Assembly: GCF_900186615.1 (NCBI RefSeq)
Contig: NZ_LT896588.1
Span: 3,064,471-3,128,470, forward strand
Length of the DNA: 64,000 bases
Origin: Parabacteroides bouchesdurhonensis
Lineage (GTDB): Bacteria; Bacteroidota; Bacteroidia; Bacteroidales; Tannerellaceae
Direction of reading: 5' to 3'
The stretch's first letter is position 1. Each line of letters starts with the position of its first letter. This document shows positions 42,952 through 54,913 of the stretch, one piece after another. The position numbers were made by a program, and so were the translations under genes. The notes under the pieces were generated by a model. That model searched no databases. It was not told where the DNA came from and worked only from the letters and a program-made list of their open reading frames with translations.

Positions 42952-42959
42952 TACATTTG
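42952..42959 (+). promoter_or_regulatory. -7 element of the metal-efflux operon
   Basis: TACATTTG 19 bp upstream of the TolC-family gene; no clear operator seen. Confidence 0.6.
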
Positions 42960-42978
42960 CTTCCAAAATAGAAAGCAA

Positions 42979-44244
42979 ATGAAAAAACGAATTATCTTTT
43001 TACTCTTTTTATTATTTCCTGTTTTTACTGTTGTCTCCCAAAACACACCTATAAACCTTTCATTACAAGACGCGGAAAAACAATTTACAGAACATAACCT
43101 GGAGTTGATTGCCGAACGTTATAATATAGATATAGCAGAAGCCCAGGTATTACAAGCAAAGCTATTTGAGAATCCGGTTATTTCGTTGGAGCAAAATGTT
43201 TATAACCGTTTAAACGGCAAATACTTTGATGTAGGTAAAGAAGGTGAAGCCGCTGTAGAAATAGAACAACTTATTTACATTGCCGGACAGCGCAATAAAC
43301 GTATACGTTTGGAAAAACTCAATAAACAAATGACTGTTTATCAGTTTGAAGAAATCCTGCTCACCTTGCGGAGCGAACTAAGAAATAAGTTTATAGAATT
43401 ATATTATACGCAAAAATCCAAACGTATTTACGATAGAGAAATAGAGTCTTTATCTCAGATTCTGGCTATTTATAAAGAACAGAATGAGAAAGGTAATATT
43501 TCTATGATGGAGAAAACGAGAATACAAGCTTTGCTTTTTTCCATACAACAGGAACGTAATGACGTAGACAATCAAATCATAAGCCTGCAAGGTGATTTAA
43601 AGCTTTTGATGGGGTTGAAGGGAGTAGAAACATTCCAGCCTGTATTTGATGAATCGATCTTGTCACAGATTAATCTGGCATTTATTCCTTTCGCAGATTT
43701 AAACGCGAGACTGTATGAACGTCCCGATGTTAAGCTGGCTCAAACGAACATACAAATTTCGGAAGCTGACGTGAAGTTACAGAAATCATTGGCATTTCCG
43801 GAAGTGAGTATTAAAGGTATGTATGACCGGGCAGGGAATTTTATTAATAATTACTTTGCTGTTGGCTTGAATGTTTCTCTGCCGATATTTAACAGAAACC
43901 AAGGTAATATTAAAGCTGCGAAAATATCTGCTTTACAGAAAAACCAACGTGAAATATATATTAAGCAACAAGCCGAGAAAGAGCTTTTCACAAGTTATTC
44001 CCGACTGGAAAAAGCATTGAAATTATATCAATCGTCTAATTCTGATTTAGAACATGACTTTGAAATAATCATGGAAGGTGTTAACGTGAATTTCCGCAAA
44101 CGAAATATTAGCCTTTTAGAGTTTGTGGACTATTATGAGACTTATAAAGAATCCTGCTTACAGCTTTACCAAACGAAGAAAGAAGTTTTTCTGGCTATGG
44201 AAGACGTAAATACTGTAACCGGAAGTACCATATTTAATTATTAA
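42979..44244 (+). CDS. TolC-family outer-membrane efflux protein (CzcC-like)
   Basis: A 421-residue protein. Signal peptide (IIFLLFLLFPVFTVVSQ), then two alternating blocks of long helices and strands as in TolC-type channels (INLSLQDAEKQFTEHNLELIAERYNID; RPDVKLAQTNIQISEADVKLQKSLAFPEVSIKGMYDRAG). It should form the outer-membrane exit duct for the RND pump encoded two genes downstream. First gene of a tight operon with 16-bp and 7-bp gaps. Confidence 0.92.
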   Translation: MKKRIIFLLFLLFPVFTVVSQNTPINLSLQDAEKQFTEHNLELIAERYNIDIAEAQVLQAKLFENPVISLEQNVYNRLNGKYFDVGKEGEAAVEIEQLIYIAGQRNKRIRLEKLNKQMTVYQFEEILLTLRSELRNKFIELYYTQKSKRIYDREIESLSQILAIYKEQNEKGNISMMEKTRIQALLFSIQQERNDVDNQIISLQGDLKLLMGLKGVETFQPVFDESILSQINLAFIPFADLNARLYERPDVKLAQTNIQISEADVKLQKSLAFPEVSIKGMYDRAGNFINNYFAVGLNVSLPIFNRNQGNIKAAKISALQKNQREIYIKQQAEKELFTSYSRLEKALKLYQSSNSDLEHDFEIIMEGVNVNFRKRNISLLEFVDYYETYKESCLQLYQTKKEVFLAMEDVNTVTGSTIFNY

Positions 44245-44260
44245 AAAAGTATTTGTCGAT

Positions 44261-45346
44261 ATGTCTAAGAATTTTATAGCATTAACCTTGTTGCTTCTAT
44301 GGCTTGTTTCGTGCAGAAATACAACGGTAGAACAGACAGAGGAATCAAAACATCTGTTTTTAAATGACAGTCTGAGAACAATCGTATCATTGGATACGGC
44401 GATTATGACTAAGGTAAGCAATGAATTAATTCTGAATGGTCGTGTAACCTTTAATCCGGAAAAGGTTGCTCATGTATATCCTATTTTTGGTGGAACAATT
44501 ACGGATATTAATATAGAATTGGGCGATTATGTACGGAAGGGAGATGTCTTGGCAGTTATTCGTAGTAGTGAAGTTGCAGACTATGATAAACAAAAGAAAG
44601 AAGTAGCCCAACAGCTTGTCATTGCCCGTCGTAACCTGGAAGCGACAGAAGATATGTTCCGTAGTGGAATGTCTTCGGAACGGGACTTGTTGCAAGCCAG
44701 GCAGTCGTTACTTGAAATAGAAGCAGAACAAAAGCGTCTGGATGAAATCTATTCTATTTATAGTCTGACAAACAATTCGACCTATCAGGTGAAGTCTCCT
44801 GTATCCGGATTTGTTGTGAGTAAAAATGTAAATTCCAATATGCAAATACGTTCTGACCAGAGTGATGAAATATTTACAATTTCCGGTTTGGATGATGTAT
44901 GGGTAATGGCTGATGTGTATGAAGGAGATATTAGTAAAGTAAAAGAGGGAGCTTCTGTCCGGATTACGACATTAGCTTATGATGACAAGGAGTTCTTTGG
45001 AGAAATTGATAAAGTTTATAATATGTTGAATGATGCCAGTAAGACAATGAATGTACGTGTCAAACTGAAAAACGATAATTATATGCTAAAACCGGGAATG
45101 TTTACCAACGTATATGTGCAATGTAAAGTAGAAGGACAGACAATGCTTCGTATCAATTCTCATGCTGTTATCTTTGAAGATGGGAAGAATTATATAGTAC
45201 GGGTGTCAAAGGACGGATTACTTGAGATGAAGGAAATTTCCGTATTTAAACAGACTGAAAAATATTGTTATATCGACTCCGGACTTGAAGAGGGTAATAT
45301 AATAATAGATAATAACGCTTTGCTGATATATAATGCTTTGAAATAA
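44261..45346 (+). CDS. RND efflux periplasmic adaptor (CzcB/CusB-like)
   Basis: A 361-residue membrane-fusion protein with lipobox (LLWLVSCRN, Cys about 19), half barrel-sandwich (VAHVYPIFGGTITDINIELGDYVRKGDVLAVI), a helical hairpin (about 105-160), second lipoyl half (YQVKSPVSGFVVSKNVN), beta-barrel and membrane-proximal domain (GLEEGNIIIDNNALLI). It joins the RND pump to the outer-membrane duct. It lacks the Met-rich metal tail of CusB, which argues for divalent metals such as cobalt, zinc or cadmium rather than copper; the specificity remains unproved. Confidence 0.92.
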   Translation: MSKNFIALTLLLLWLVSCRNTTVEQTEESKHLFLNDSLRTIVSLDTAIMTKVSNELILNGRVTFNPEKVAHVYPIFGGTITDINIELGDYVRKGDVLAVIRSSEVADYDKQKKEVAQQLVIARRNLEATEDMFRSGMSSERDLLQARQSLLEIEAEQKRLDEIYSIYSLTNNSTYQVKSPVSGFVVSKNVNSNMQIRSDQSDEIFTISGLDDVWVMADVYEGDISKVKEGASVRITTLAYDDKEFFGEIDKVYNMLNDASKTMNVRVKLKNDNYMLKPGMFTNVYVQCKVEGQTMLRINSHAVIFEDGKNYIVRVSKDGLLEMKEISVFKQTEKYCYIDSGLEEGNIIIDNNALLIYNALK

Positions 45347-45353
45347 ATTTACG

Positions 45354-48300
45354 ATGCATACTTTTATAGATAACATAATAACGTTCTCATTGAAGAATAA
45401 ATTCTTCATTTTTTTCCTTACAATAATAGCTGTCATAGCCGGTGTCATTAGTTTTATTCATACACCGATTGACGCTTTCCCTGATGTGACGAATACGAAA
45501 GTAACAGTCATTACTCAATGGCCCGGAAGAAGTGCGGAAGAAATAGAGAAGTTCATAACTATTCCTATTGAAATAGCAATGAACTCCGTCCAAAAGAAAA
45601 CGGATATTCGTAGTACGACCTTGTTTGGCCTGTCGGTTATTAACGTCATGTTTGATGATAATGTTGATGATTTTTTTGCCCGTCAACAAGTATATAATTT
45701 ATTGAACGATGCCGATTTGCCGGAAGGTGTAACTCCGGAAGTTCAGCCTTTGTATGGTCCTACCGGTGAAATATTCCGTTATACGTTACGGAGTGACAAG
45801 CGTTCGGTAAGAGAATTGAAGACGTTTCAGGATTGGGTAATTGAACGTAAGCTGAGAGCTGTTCCCGGAGTTGCCGACATCGTTAGTTTCGGCGGTGAAG
45901 TAAAAACCTTCGAGGTACGAGTAAATCCGAATCAATTGATTAATTATGGCGTTACGACTTTAGAACTTTACGATGCTATTGCAAAAAGTAATATTAATGT
46001 CGGCGGTGATGTTATTACTAAAAGTTCACAAGCCTATGTCGTGCGTGGTATCGGGCTGATTAACGACATTAAAGAAATAGAAAATATAGTAGTAAAGAAT
46101 ATTGAAGGAATTCCTGTTTTAGTAAAGAACCTTGCTACTGTACAAGAATCTTGTTTACCACGCTTGGGACAAGTAGGACGTATGGAGGAAGATGATGTAG
46201 TACAAGGCATCGTTGTTATGAGAAAGGGTGAAAATCCCAGTGAAGTAATAGCAGCCCTTAAAGATAAAATAGTAGATATTCAGCAGAATTCTTTGCCGGA
46301 AGATGTCAAGATCGTGCCTTTTTATGACAGGGAGAATCTGGTAGATTTAGCAGTTCGCACAGTGACTCATAATTTGGCAGAAGGTATTTTGTTTGTAACA
46401 TTCATAGTCCTGGTCTTTATGGCAGACTGGCGTACAACGCTAATTGTGTCTATTATTATCCCTTTAGCGTTACTTTTTGCATTCATCTGTCTAAGAACAA
46501 TGGGAATGAGTGCAAACTTATTGTCAATGGGAGCTATAGATTTTGGTATTATTATAGATGGAGCTGTAGTGATGGTTGAAGGGTTATTCGTCGCATTAGA
46601 CCGGAAAGCCCGGGAAGTAGGCATGCCTGCGTTTAATGTGATGAGTAAAATGGGAATCATACGCCATACGGCAAAAGACCGTGCTAAAGCGGTGTTTTTT
46701 TCCAAGCTGATTATAATCACTGCCCTTGTTCCGATTTTCTCATTCCAGAAGGTCGAGGGTAAGATGTTTAGTCCGTTAGCTTATACATTGGGATTTGCGC
46801 TATTGGGAGCATTAGTTTTTACTTTGACGTTAGTTCCGGTTCTGTCTTCCATGCTTTTAAAAAAGAATGTCCGTGAAAAGCATAATCCGTTCTTAGCCTG
46901 GATAAATAAAGTATCTATCTCTGTGTTTGATAAATGCCATGTCCATAAGCGGTTAACGATAGGCGTTTCCACATTGGTTGCTGCTGTTGGTTTGTGGTGC
47001 TTTACATTGTTGGGAACTGAGTTTTTGCCACAACTGAATGAAGGTTCTATCTATATTCGTGCAACTCTTCCACAAAGTATATCTTTAGATGAATCTGTAA
47101 AGCTTGCCAATCAGATGCGCAGGAAATTAACGTCTTATGACGAGGTGAAGCAAGTCTTGTCACAGACCGGACGACCGAATGACGGAACGGATGCCACTGG
47201 CTTTTATAATATTGAATTCCATGTTGATATATATCCGGAAAAAAGCTGGAAAAGTAAATTGACGAAAGCTGAACTTATAGAGGAAATGCAAAGCGATCTG
47301 GATGTTTATCCCGGTGTGGACTTTAATTTCTCACAACCAATTTCTGACAATGTAGAAGAAGCTGCCAGTGGTGTAAAAGGTTCAATCGCCGTAAAAGTAT
47401 TTGGTAAAAACTTATATGAATCTGAGAAAAAAGCAGAAGAAATATACGATATTTTAAAAACCGTACAAGGTATAGAAGACATAGGAGTTATCCGGAATAT
47501 AGGTCAACCGGAACTTCGTATCGAATTGAATGAATCCCGTTTGGCTCGTTACGGGGTCGCCAAAGAAGATGTCCAATCTGTTATTGAAATGGCTATCGGA
47601 GGAAAGAGCGCTTCACTTTTATATGAAGACGAACGTAAATTTAATATCATGGTTCGTTATGAATCTTCTTTTCGCAGAAGTGAAAATGAAATAGGAAAAA
47701 TACTTGTTCCTGCTCGTGATGGTACAATGATACCTATTAAAGAATTGGCAGATATCAGAACTATTACAGGTCCTCTGATTATTTATCGTGACAATCATGC
47801 TCGCTTTTGCGCCGTAAAGTTCTCCGTTCGTGGACGCGATATGGGAACGGCTGTTGCCGAAGCTCAGGAAAAAGTAAACAAACAAGTCAGATTGCCGGAT
47901 GGCTATACATTAAAATGGACAGGTGATTTTGAAAACCAACAACGAGCCAGCAAACGATTGGCTCAGGTTGTACCGGTTAGTATTGCTATTATATTTGTCA
48001 TTCTATTTGTTTTATTTGGTAATGCCCGCGATGCCGGATTGGTATTGCTCAATGTCCCGTATGCAGCTGTAGGAGGTATTATGGCATTATTGATTACGCA
48101 TTTCAATTTCTCTATTTCAGCAGGAATCGGTTTTATCGCTCTTTTTGGTATTTGTATTCAAAACGGAGTAATTATGATATCTGATATAAAGAATAATATA
48201 AAAGCCAGGTATCCGCTGGAAAACTCTATTAAAATGAGTGTGAAGTCCCGTGTACGTTCTGTTCTGATGACTGCCAGTATGGCGGCTATCGGCTTGATGC

Positions 48301-48479
48301 CTGCGGCTTTAAGCCATGGAATCGGCTCAGAAAGCCAGCGCCCTCTTGCGATTGTTATTATCGGAGGACTGATAGGTGCCACATTCTTTACTTTATTTGT
48401 TTTTCCTTTAATGGTTGAATCTTTTTATCGTCGCATGTTGTATGATAAAAATGGAAAATTGCTGCAACGTAGGCTGTAA
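45354..48479 (+). CDS. CzcA/CusA-type heavy-metal RND pump
   Basis: A 1,041-residue proton-driven inner-membrane pump. Twelve helices in the usual RND order, with two large periplasmic loops. Helix 4 carries the proton-relay pattern of the heavy-metal subfamily, MGAIDFGIIIDGAVVMVEG (Asp, Asp, Glu near 398-412). Other marks: TPIDAFPDVTNTKVTVITQWPGRSAEEIE near residue 36 and the periplasmic LPQLNEGSIYIRATLPQSIS. The three Met residues of the CusA copper site are not evident where expected, so divalent metals are more likely. Followed by its own two-component system. Confidence 0.94.
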   Translation: MHTFIDNIITFSLKNKFFIFFLTIIAVIAGVISFIHTPIDAFPDVTNTKVTVITQWPGRSAEEIEKFITIPIEIAMNSVQKKTDIRSTTLFGLSVINVMFDDNVDDFFARQQVYNLLNDADLPEGVTPEVQPLYGPTGEIFRYTLRSDKRSVRELKTFQDWVIERKLRAVPGVADIVSFGGEVKTFEVRVNPNQLINYGVTTLELYDAIAKSNINVGGDVITKSSQAYVVRGIGLINDIKEIENIVVKNIEGIPVLVKNLATVQESCLPRLGQVGRMEEDDVVQGIVVMRKGENPSEVIAALKDKIVDIQQNSLPEDVKIVPFYDRENLVDLAVRTVTHNLAEGILFVTFIVLVFMADWRTTLIVSIIIPLALLFAFICLRTMGMSANLLSMGAIDFGIIIDGAVVMVEGLFVALDRKAREVGMPAFNVMSKMGIIRHTAKDRAKAVFFSKLIIITALVPIFSFQKVEGKMFSPLAYTLGFALLGALVFTLTLVPVLSSMLLKKNVREKHNPFLAWINKVSISVFDKCHVHKRLTIGVSTLVAAVGLWCFTLLGTEFLPQLNEGSIYIRATLPQSISLDESVKLANQMRRKLTSYDEVKQVLSQTGRPNDGTDATGFYNIEFHVDIYPEKSWKSKLTKAELIEEMQSDLDVYPGVDFNFSQPISDNVEEAASGVKGSIAVKVFGKNLYESEKKAEEIYDILKTVQGIEDIGVIRNIGQPELRIELNESRLARYGVAKEDVQSVIEMAIGGKSASLLYEDERKFNIMVRYESSFRRSENEIGKILVPARDGTMIPIKELADIRTITGPLIIYRDNHARFCAVKFSVRGRDMGTAVAEAQEKVNKQVRLPDGYTLKWTGDFENQQRASKRLAQVVPVSIAIIFVILFVLFGNARDAGLVLLNVPYAAVGGIMALLITHFNFSISAGIGFIALFGICIQNGVIMISDIKNNIKARYPLENSIKMSVKSRVRSVLMTASMAAIGLMPAALSHGIGSESQRPLAIVIIGGLIGATFFTLFVFPLMVESFYRRMLYDKNGKLLQRRL

Positions 48480-48484
48480 TAATG

Positions 48485-48492
48485 TATATTTG
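48485..48492 (+). promoter_or_regulatory. -7 element of the two-component system
   Basis: TATATTTG just after the pump stop and 23 bp before the regulator ATG, so the regulator pair can be made independently. Confidence 0.55.
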
Positions 48493-48515
48493 CATAAATG
48501 GGAAACTAAGTAAAT

Positions 48516-49193
48516 ATGGCAAAGATATTATTGGTAGAAGATGAAGTGAATATAGCCTCATTTATAGAACGGGGGTTACAAGAATTTGGTCATGAAGTTT
48601 CTGTTGCATATGATGGGATCTCCGGATGGGAGTTAGCTCAAAAAGAAAGCTTCCAACTCTTGATCCTGGATATTATTATGCCAAAACTGAATGGTTTGCA
48701 ACTTTGTCGCCAATACCGGCAATTGCATGGATATCAGTCTCCGGTAATTATGCTGACGGCTTTGGGCACTACCGATGATATTGTTGGCGGACTGGATGCC
48801 GGAGCTGATGATTATCTGGTAAAGCCCTTTAGCTTTCAAGAACTGGAAGCCCGGATTAAGGCTCTTTTACGTCGTTCCGGCAGTGATACGTCCACTCTTG
48901 TGCTTCAATGTGCGGATCTTACTTTGGATCCGGCAGGCCATCGTGTAATACGGGGAGACGCCATAATTGATTTAACGGTAAAAGAATTTCGCTTACTCGA
49001 ATATTTTATGCAAAACCAAGGAGTGGCTCTTAGCCGTATGAATCTTTTGAAACATGTATGGGATAAAGATTTTGATACGAACACAAATGTAGTAGATGTT
49101 TATGTAAACTATCTTCGTGCTAAAATAGATAAGGATTTTGAGCACAAACTCATCCGTACGGTTGTAGGAATAGGTTATATGATGGAAGGATGA
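48516..49193 (+). CDS. OmpR-family response regulator
   Basis: A 225-residue two-domain regulator: receiver with acidic pair (VEDE), phospho-acceptor D52 (LILDIIMPKLNG), Thr/Ser switch (MLTALG) and Lys (DYLVKPFSF); C-terminal winged helix of the OmpR/PhoB type (LTVKEFRLLEYFMQN, TNVVDVYVNYLRAKID, IRTVVGIGYMM). It should control the CzcCBA genes upstream in response to periplasmic metal. The stop overlaps the start of the kinase gene by four bases. Confidence 0.94.
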   Translation: MAKILLVEDEVNIASFIERGLQEFGHEVSVAYDGISGWELAQKESFQLLILDIIMPKLNGLQLCRQYRQLHGYQSPVIMLTALGTTDDIVGGLDAGADDYLVKPFSFQELEARIKALLRRSGSDTSTLVLQCADLTLDPAGHRVIRGDAIIDLTVKEFRLLEYFMQNQGVALSRMNLLKHVWDKDFDTNTNVVDVYVNYLRAKIDKDFEHKLIRTVVGIGYMMEG

Positions 49194-50377
49194 AAACAGG
49201 TAATAAAATAACTTTATTTTATACGCTAATTACAATAAGCGTAATAGCATTGGTTTCGGTTACATTCTATTTTGTATCTACCAATTATATTACACGCCTT
49301 TACTATTCTTACTTAACTGAAAAAGCCTATGCGACTGCCGAAAAACATTGGGAGAAAGATGAAGTAGACCCGGAAAGTTATGCCCGCATCCAACAGCGTT
49401 ATGAAGAGACGCTTCCGGTGGCTACAGAAATATTGCTGAATGCGGACAGTGTGGTTGAGACGCGCGCTGCTTTAACACCATATCTCACGGAAAATCAAAT
49501 TACAAAGCTTTATGAAGGGAATGTAATAACTTTTAGCCAGGGATTACAAGTCGGAGCTGCGGTTTACTATCCTGACAATGAAGGTAATTTTATTGTCCTT
49601 GTTATATCCAGCAACCAGTATGGAGGAGATATACAAAAGCGTATCGGTTGGTTATTGTTTGTATTAATCGTTATTAGCATCATACTTGTTTATTTTGTAG
49701 GCAAGCTCTATGCCATTCGCATGGTAGATAGAATAGATGCTGCTTATCAGAGTGAAAAATCGTTTATCAGTAATGCTTCACATGAATTAAACAATCCTTT
49801 GACAGCCATACAGGGTGAGTGTGAAATAAGCCTTTTGAAAGAACGTACGCCGGATGAATACCAAGCCGCCCTAAAACGTATAGCCTCTGAAACTAAACGG
49901 ATTATTCAGCTAATGAAACATTTGCTTTTCCTTTCTCACGGAGATAAGGAGATACTGAAAAATGCAACCGAAAGAGTTTATCTGGCGGATTTCCTCTCCC
50001 AGTTCGCATCCAATCGTGTGTGCTTCTCAGCAGATGATTATAGCCTGGCCATTGATGCTAATCCTTATTTATTAAAAATAGCGATCAGTAATATTATTAG
50101 TAATGCTTGTAAATACTCCGGTAATGAAATTGTTGACATGCGTCTTCATGATAATATCTTAGAAATAGAAGATCAGGGAATAGGTATTCCAGCGGAAGAA
50201 CTGAACCGTATATATCAGCCGTTTTTCCGAGCCAGCAATACACGTGAATATGCGGGACATGGAATTGGATTGGCTCTTTCATTACGTATATTAAATACAT
50301 ATGGGGCAAAAGTTCGTATAACCTCCATCCAAGATAAGGGAACTAAAGTGAGCATAGAATTTTGTCGTATATTCTGA
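49190..50377 (+). CDS. Sensor histidine kinase for the efflux operon
   Basis: A 395-residue membrane kinase. Two membrane helices (FYTLITISVIALVSVTFYFV, residues 9-28; IGWLLFVLIVISIILVYFVG, about 153-172) frame a periplasmic sensor of about 120 residues. The phospho-acceptor is H198 in SNASHELNNPLTAI; the ATPase domain has N (NIISNACKYS), G1 (EIEDQGIGIPAEEL), F (FFRASNT) and G2 (GHGIGLALSL) boxes. No canonical HAMP sequence is clear between helix 2 and the His box. Overlaps the regulator gene by four bases. Confidence 0.93.
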   Translation: MKTGNKITLFYTLITISVIALVSVTFYFVSTNYITRLYYSYLTEKAYATAEKHWEKDEVDPESYARIQQRYEETLPVATEILLNADSVVETRAALTPYLTENQITKLYEGNVITFSQGLQVGAAVYYPDNEGNFIVLVISSNQYGGDIQKRIGWLLFVLIVISIILVYFVGKLYAIRMVDRIDAAYQSEKSFISNASHELNNPLTAIQGECEISLLKERTPDEYQAALKRIASETKRIIQLMKHLLFLSHGDKEILKNATERVYLADFLSQFASNRVCFSADDYSLAIDANPYLLKIAISNIISNACKYSGNEIVDMRLHDNILEIEDQGIGIPAEELNRIYQPFFRASNTREYAGHGIGLALSLRILNTYGAKVRITSIQDKGTKVSIEFCRIF

Positions 50378-50398
50378 TATATAAATATAGGCGTTTTT

Positions 50399-50464
50399 AA
50401 TTCCTTTCGGAAGAAATTAAAATTTCTCTCGGAAGGAATTTCTTTTTCTTCCGAATGTACTTCT
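50399..50464. repeat. Palindromic array B, three 22-bp units
   Basis: Units start at 50399, 50421 and 50443. The first two have arms AATTCCTT/AAGAAATT and AATTTCTC/AAGGAATT around a TCGG loop; the third is degenerate (12 of 20 core positions). The array starts 21 bp after the kinase stop and ends 38 bp before the dehydrogenase gene. Confidence 0.75.
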
Positions 50465-50502
50465 TTTAAACATTTGCTATCTTTACTTAGTTATTATAAA
50501 AA

Positions 50503-51510
50503 ATGAAATATATGGCATGTAAGATTGCATTTTTCGGAGCTAAACCGTATGATATAGCATCGTTCGATAAAATTAATGAACGATATAACTACGATATTCG
50601 TTACTTCAAAGGACATTTGAACAGTAACAATGTTGTACTTACTCAAGGCATGGACGTAGTCTGTATCTTTGTGAATGACACGGCAGATGCCGCTATTATA
50701 GACGCGCTGATCGCTAATGGCGTAAAGTTATTGGCTTTACGTTGCGCAGGTTTTAATAATGTGGATCTGACAGCCGCTAAAGGTAAATTGCCGGTTGTTC
50801 GCGTACCTGCTTATTCTCCGTATGCTGTAGCAGAATATACATTGGCGATGATGCTTTCGTTAAATAGGAAAATTCATCGTGCTTATTGGCGTACGCGAGA
50901 TGGAAACTTCTCACTGAATGGCTTGATGGGATTTGATATGCACGGTAAAACTGCCGGTATTATCGGTACAGGAAAGATTGCGAAGATATTAATCCATATA
51001 TTGAAAGGGCTAGGTATGCACATCCTTGCCAACGATTTATATCCTGATGAAAAGTTTGCAGCAGAGGAAGGAATTAAATACGTATCGTTAGATGAATTGT
51101 ACAAACATTCCGATATTATATCCCTTCACTGTCCGTTGACGGAGCAGACCCGTTATATTATTAATGACGATTCTATCTCTAAAATGAAAGAGGGTGTGAT
51201 GATCATCAATACCGGACGTGGTCAGCTGATTCATACGAATGCTTTAATCGAAGGTTTGAAAGAAAAGAAGATTTCCGCTGCCGGATTGGATGTATATGAG
51301 GAAGAAGGTGATTATTTCTACGAAGATAAATCCGATAAGATTATTGACGATGACGTATTAGCCCGCTTACTTTCATTCAACAATGTTATTGTTACATCTC
51401 ATCAAGCGTTTTTTACAAAAGAAGCTATGCATAACATTGCGGAAACTACTTTAAAAAACATTGAAGATTTTAGAGAAGGACGTACTCTTGTCAATGAAGT
51501 AACGAAGTAA
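50503..51510 (+). CDS. D-2-hydroxyacid dehydrogenase (D-lactate dehydrogenase-like)
   Basis: A 335-residue NAD-dependent enzyme, probably reducing pyruvate to D-lactate. The nucleotide-binding motif is GIIGTGKIAKI (about 148), the substrate Arg lies in INTGRGQLI (about 238), the catalytic Glu in LDVYEEEGDYF (about 266) and the His in VTSHQAFFTKEA (about 301); FYEDKSDKII is typical of LdhA. ATG 50512 (MACKIAFFGAKPYD) is an equally good start. A hairpin at 51557-51588 ends the transcript. Confidence 0.92.
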   Translation: MKYMACKIAFFGAKPYDIASFDKINERYNYDIRYFKGHLNSNNVVLTQGMDVVCIFVNDTADAAIIDALIANGVKLLALRCAGFNNVDLTAAKGKLPVVRVPAYSPYAVAEYTLAMMLSLNRKIHRAYWRTRDGNFSLNGLMGFDMHGKTAGIIGTGKIAKILIHILKGLGMHILANDLYPDEKFAAEEGIKYVSLDELYKHSDIISLHCPLTEQTRYIINDDSISKMKEGVMIINTGRGQLIHTNALIEGLKEKKISAAGLDVYEEEGDYFYEDKSDKIIDDDVLARLLSFNNVIVTSHQAFFTKEAMHNIAETTLKNIEDFREGRTLVNEVTK

Positions 51511-51547
51511 TTCGTAAAACAGACTACTATTTATCGCTGATTTACTA

Positions 51548-51555
51548 TATTTTTG
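51548..51555 (+). promoter_or_regulatory. -7 element of the patatin gene
   Basis: TATTTTTG 50 bp upstream of the ATG at 51606. Confidence 0.4.
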
Positions 51556-51556
51556 T

Positions 51557-51592
51557 AGCCATTGTCCGGTGTGAGCCAGGCAATGGCTTTCT
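51557..51592 (+). terminator. Hairpin after the D-2-hydroxyacid dehydrogenase gene
   Basis: Perfect 8-bp arms AGCCATTG (51557-51564) and CAATGGCT (51581-51588), followed by TTCT. The T tract is short, so termination may be partial. Confidence 0.55.
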
Positions 51593-51605
51593 AATAATAC
51601 GAATT

Positions 51606-52469
51606 ATGAAAATAGACAATAAGACCGGGTTAGTATTGGAGGGTGGCGGTATGCGTGGCATATTTACGGTAGGAGTATTGGATTGTTTTATGGATAATGA
51701 CATTCGTTTTCCTTATACAATTGGAGTATCTGCCGGAGCAAGTAACGGTATATCGTATGCTTCGTGGCAACGTGGACGTTCACGGTTCAGTAACATTGAT
51801 TTGTTGGGTATTTATGACTATATCGGTCTTCACCGTTTCTTGCAGGGACACGGATATATCGATCTTGATTTCCTTTTTTATACTTATCCTGATAAATATT
51901 TTTCTTTCGATTATAAAACCTATTTTGAGTCTCCGGATCGTTTTGTTGTTGTTACAAGCAATTGTTTGACAGGTAAAGCCGAGTATTATGAGGAAAAAAA
52001 AGATTCCAAACGCTTGCTTGATATTGTAAGAGCGTCATGCTCACTTCCTGTTTTGTGTCCAATCGCTTATGTGGACGGAATACCGATGGTTGATGGCGGC
52101 GTTTGCGATGCTATTCCTGTTCGCAGGGCAATAGAAGACGGATATGAGAAAAATGTTATCATACTTACACGGAATAAAGGATATAGAAAGAAGAATAAGG
52201 ACTTTTATCTTCCGGGATTTATCTATAGGAAATATCCGACTATCCGAAAGCAACTAAAATTACGTTATCGCTATTATAACGAAATACTGGATTATATTGA
52301 TAATTTGGAAGAAGCCGGTAAGGCCATTGTAATCCGTCCTCAGAATCCTATCCAGGTAGGACGTACGGAGCGTGATACAAAGAAGTTGTCAGCCTTGTAT
52401 GATGAAGGCTACGAATGCGGTAAGAAGTTTGTAAAATTGCATGAAAAAGAAAAGCCACTATATAAATAG
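51606..52469 (+). CDS. Patatin-like phospholipase
   Basis: A 287-residue protein with the catalytic dyad of patatins: oxyanion glycine loop GGGMRGIFTVGVLD (residues 12-25), nucleophile S42 in GVSAGASNG and Asp in VDGGVCDAIP (about 161). It has no signal peptide, and its length and C-terminal part (YECGKKFVKLHEKEK) match the YjjU-like bacterial group. Expected to hydrolyse acyl esters of lipids in the cytoplasm; the substrate is unknown. Monocistronic and convergent with thiC. Confidence 0.9.
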   Translation: MKIDNKTGLVLEGGGMRGIFTVGVLDCFMDNDIRFPYTIGVSAGASNGISYASWQRGRSRFSNIDLLGIYDYIGLHRFLQGHGYIDLDFLFYTYPDKYFSFDYKTYFESPDRFVVVTSNCLTGKAEYYEEKKDSKRLLDIVRASCSLPVLCPIAYVDGIPMVDGGVCDAIPVRRAIEDGYEKNVIILTRNKGYRKKNKDFYLPGFIYRKYPTIRKQLKLRYRYYNEILDYIDNLEEAGKAIVIRPQNPIQVGRTERDTKKLSALYDEGYECGKKFVKLHEKEKPLYK

Positions 52470-52499
52470 CAGCTTTTCAACGATACGTTTAGTATCTTT

Positions 52500-54903
<2,404 letters not shown>

Positions 54904-54913
<10 letters not shown>

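Noticed and set aside
42979-50377. Metal-efflux operon as part of a mobile element
   Set aside because: No recombinase, repeat or insertion-sequence end flanks it; composition is like the surrounding chromosome.
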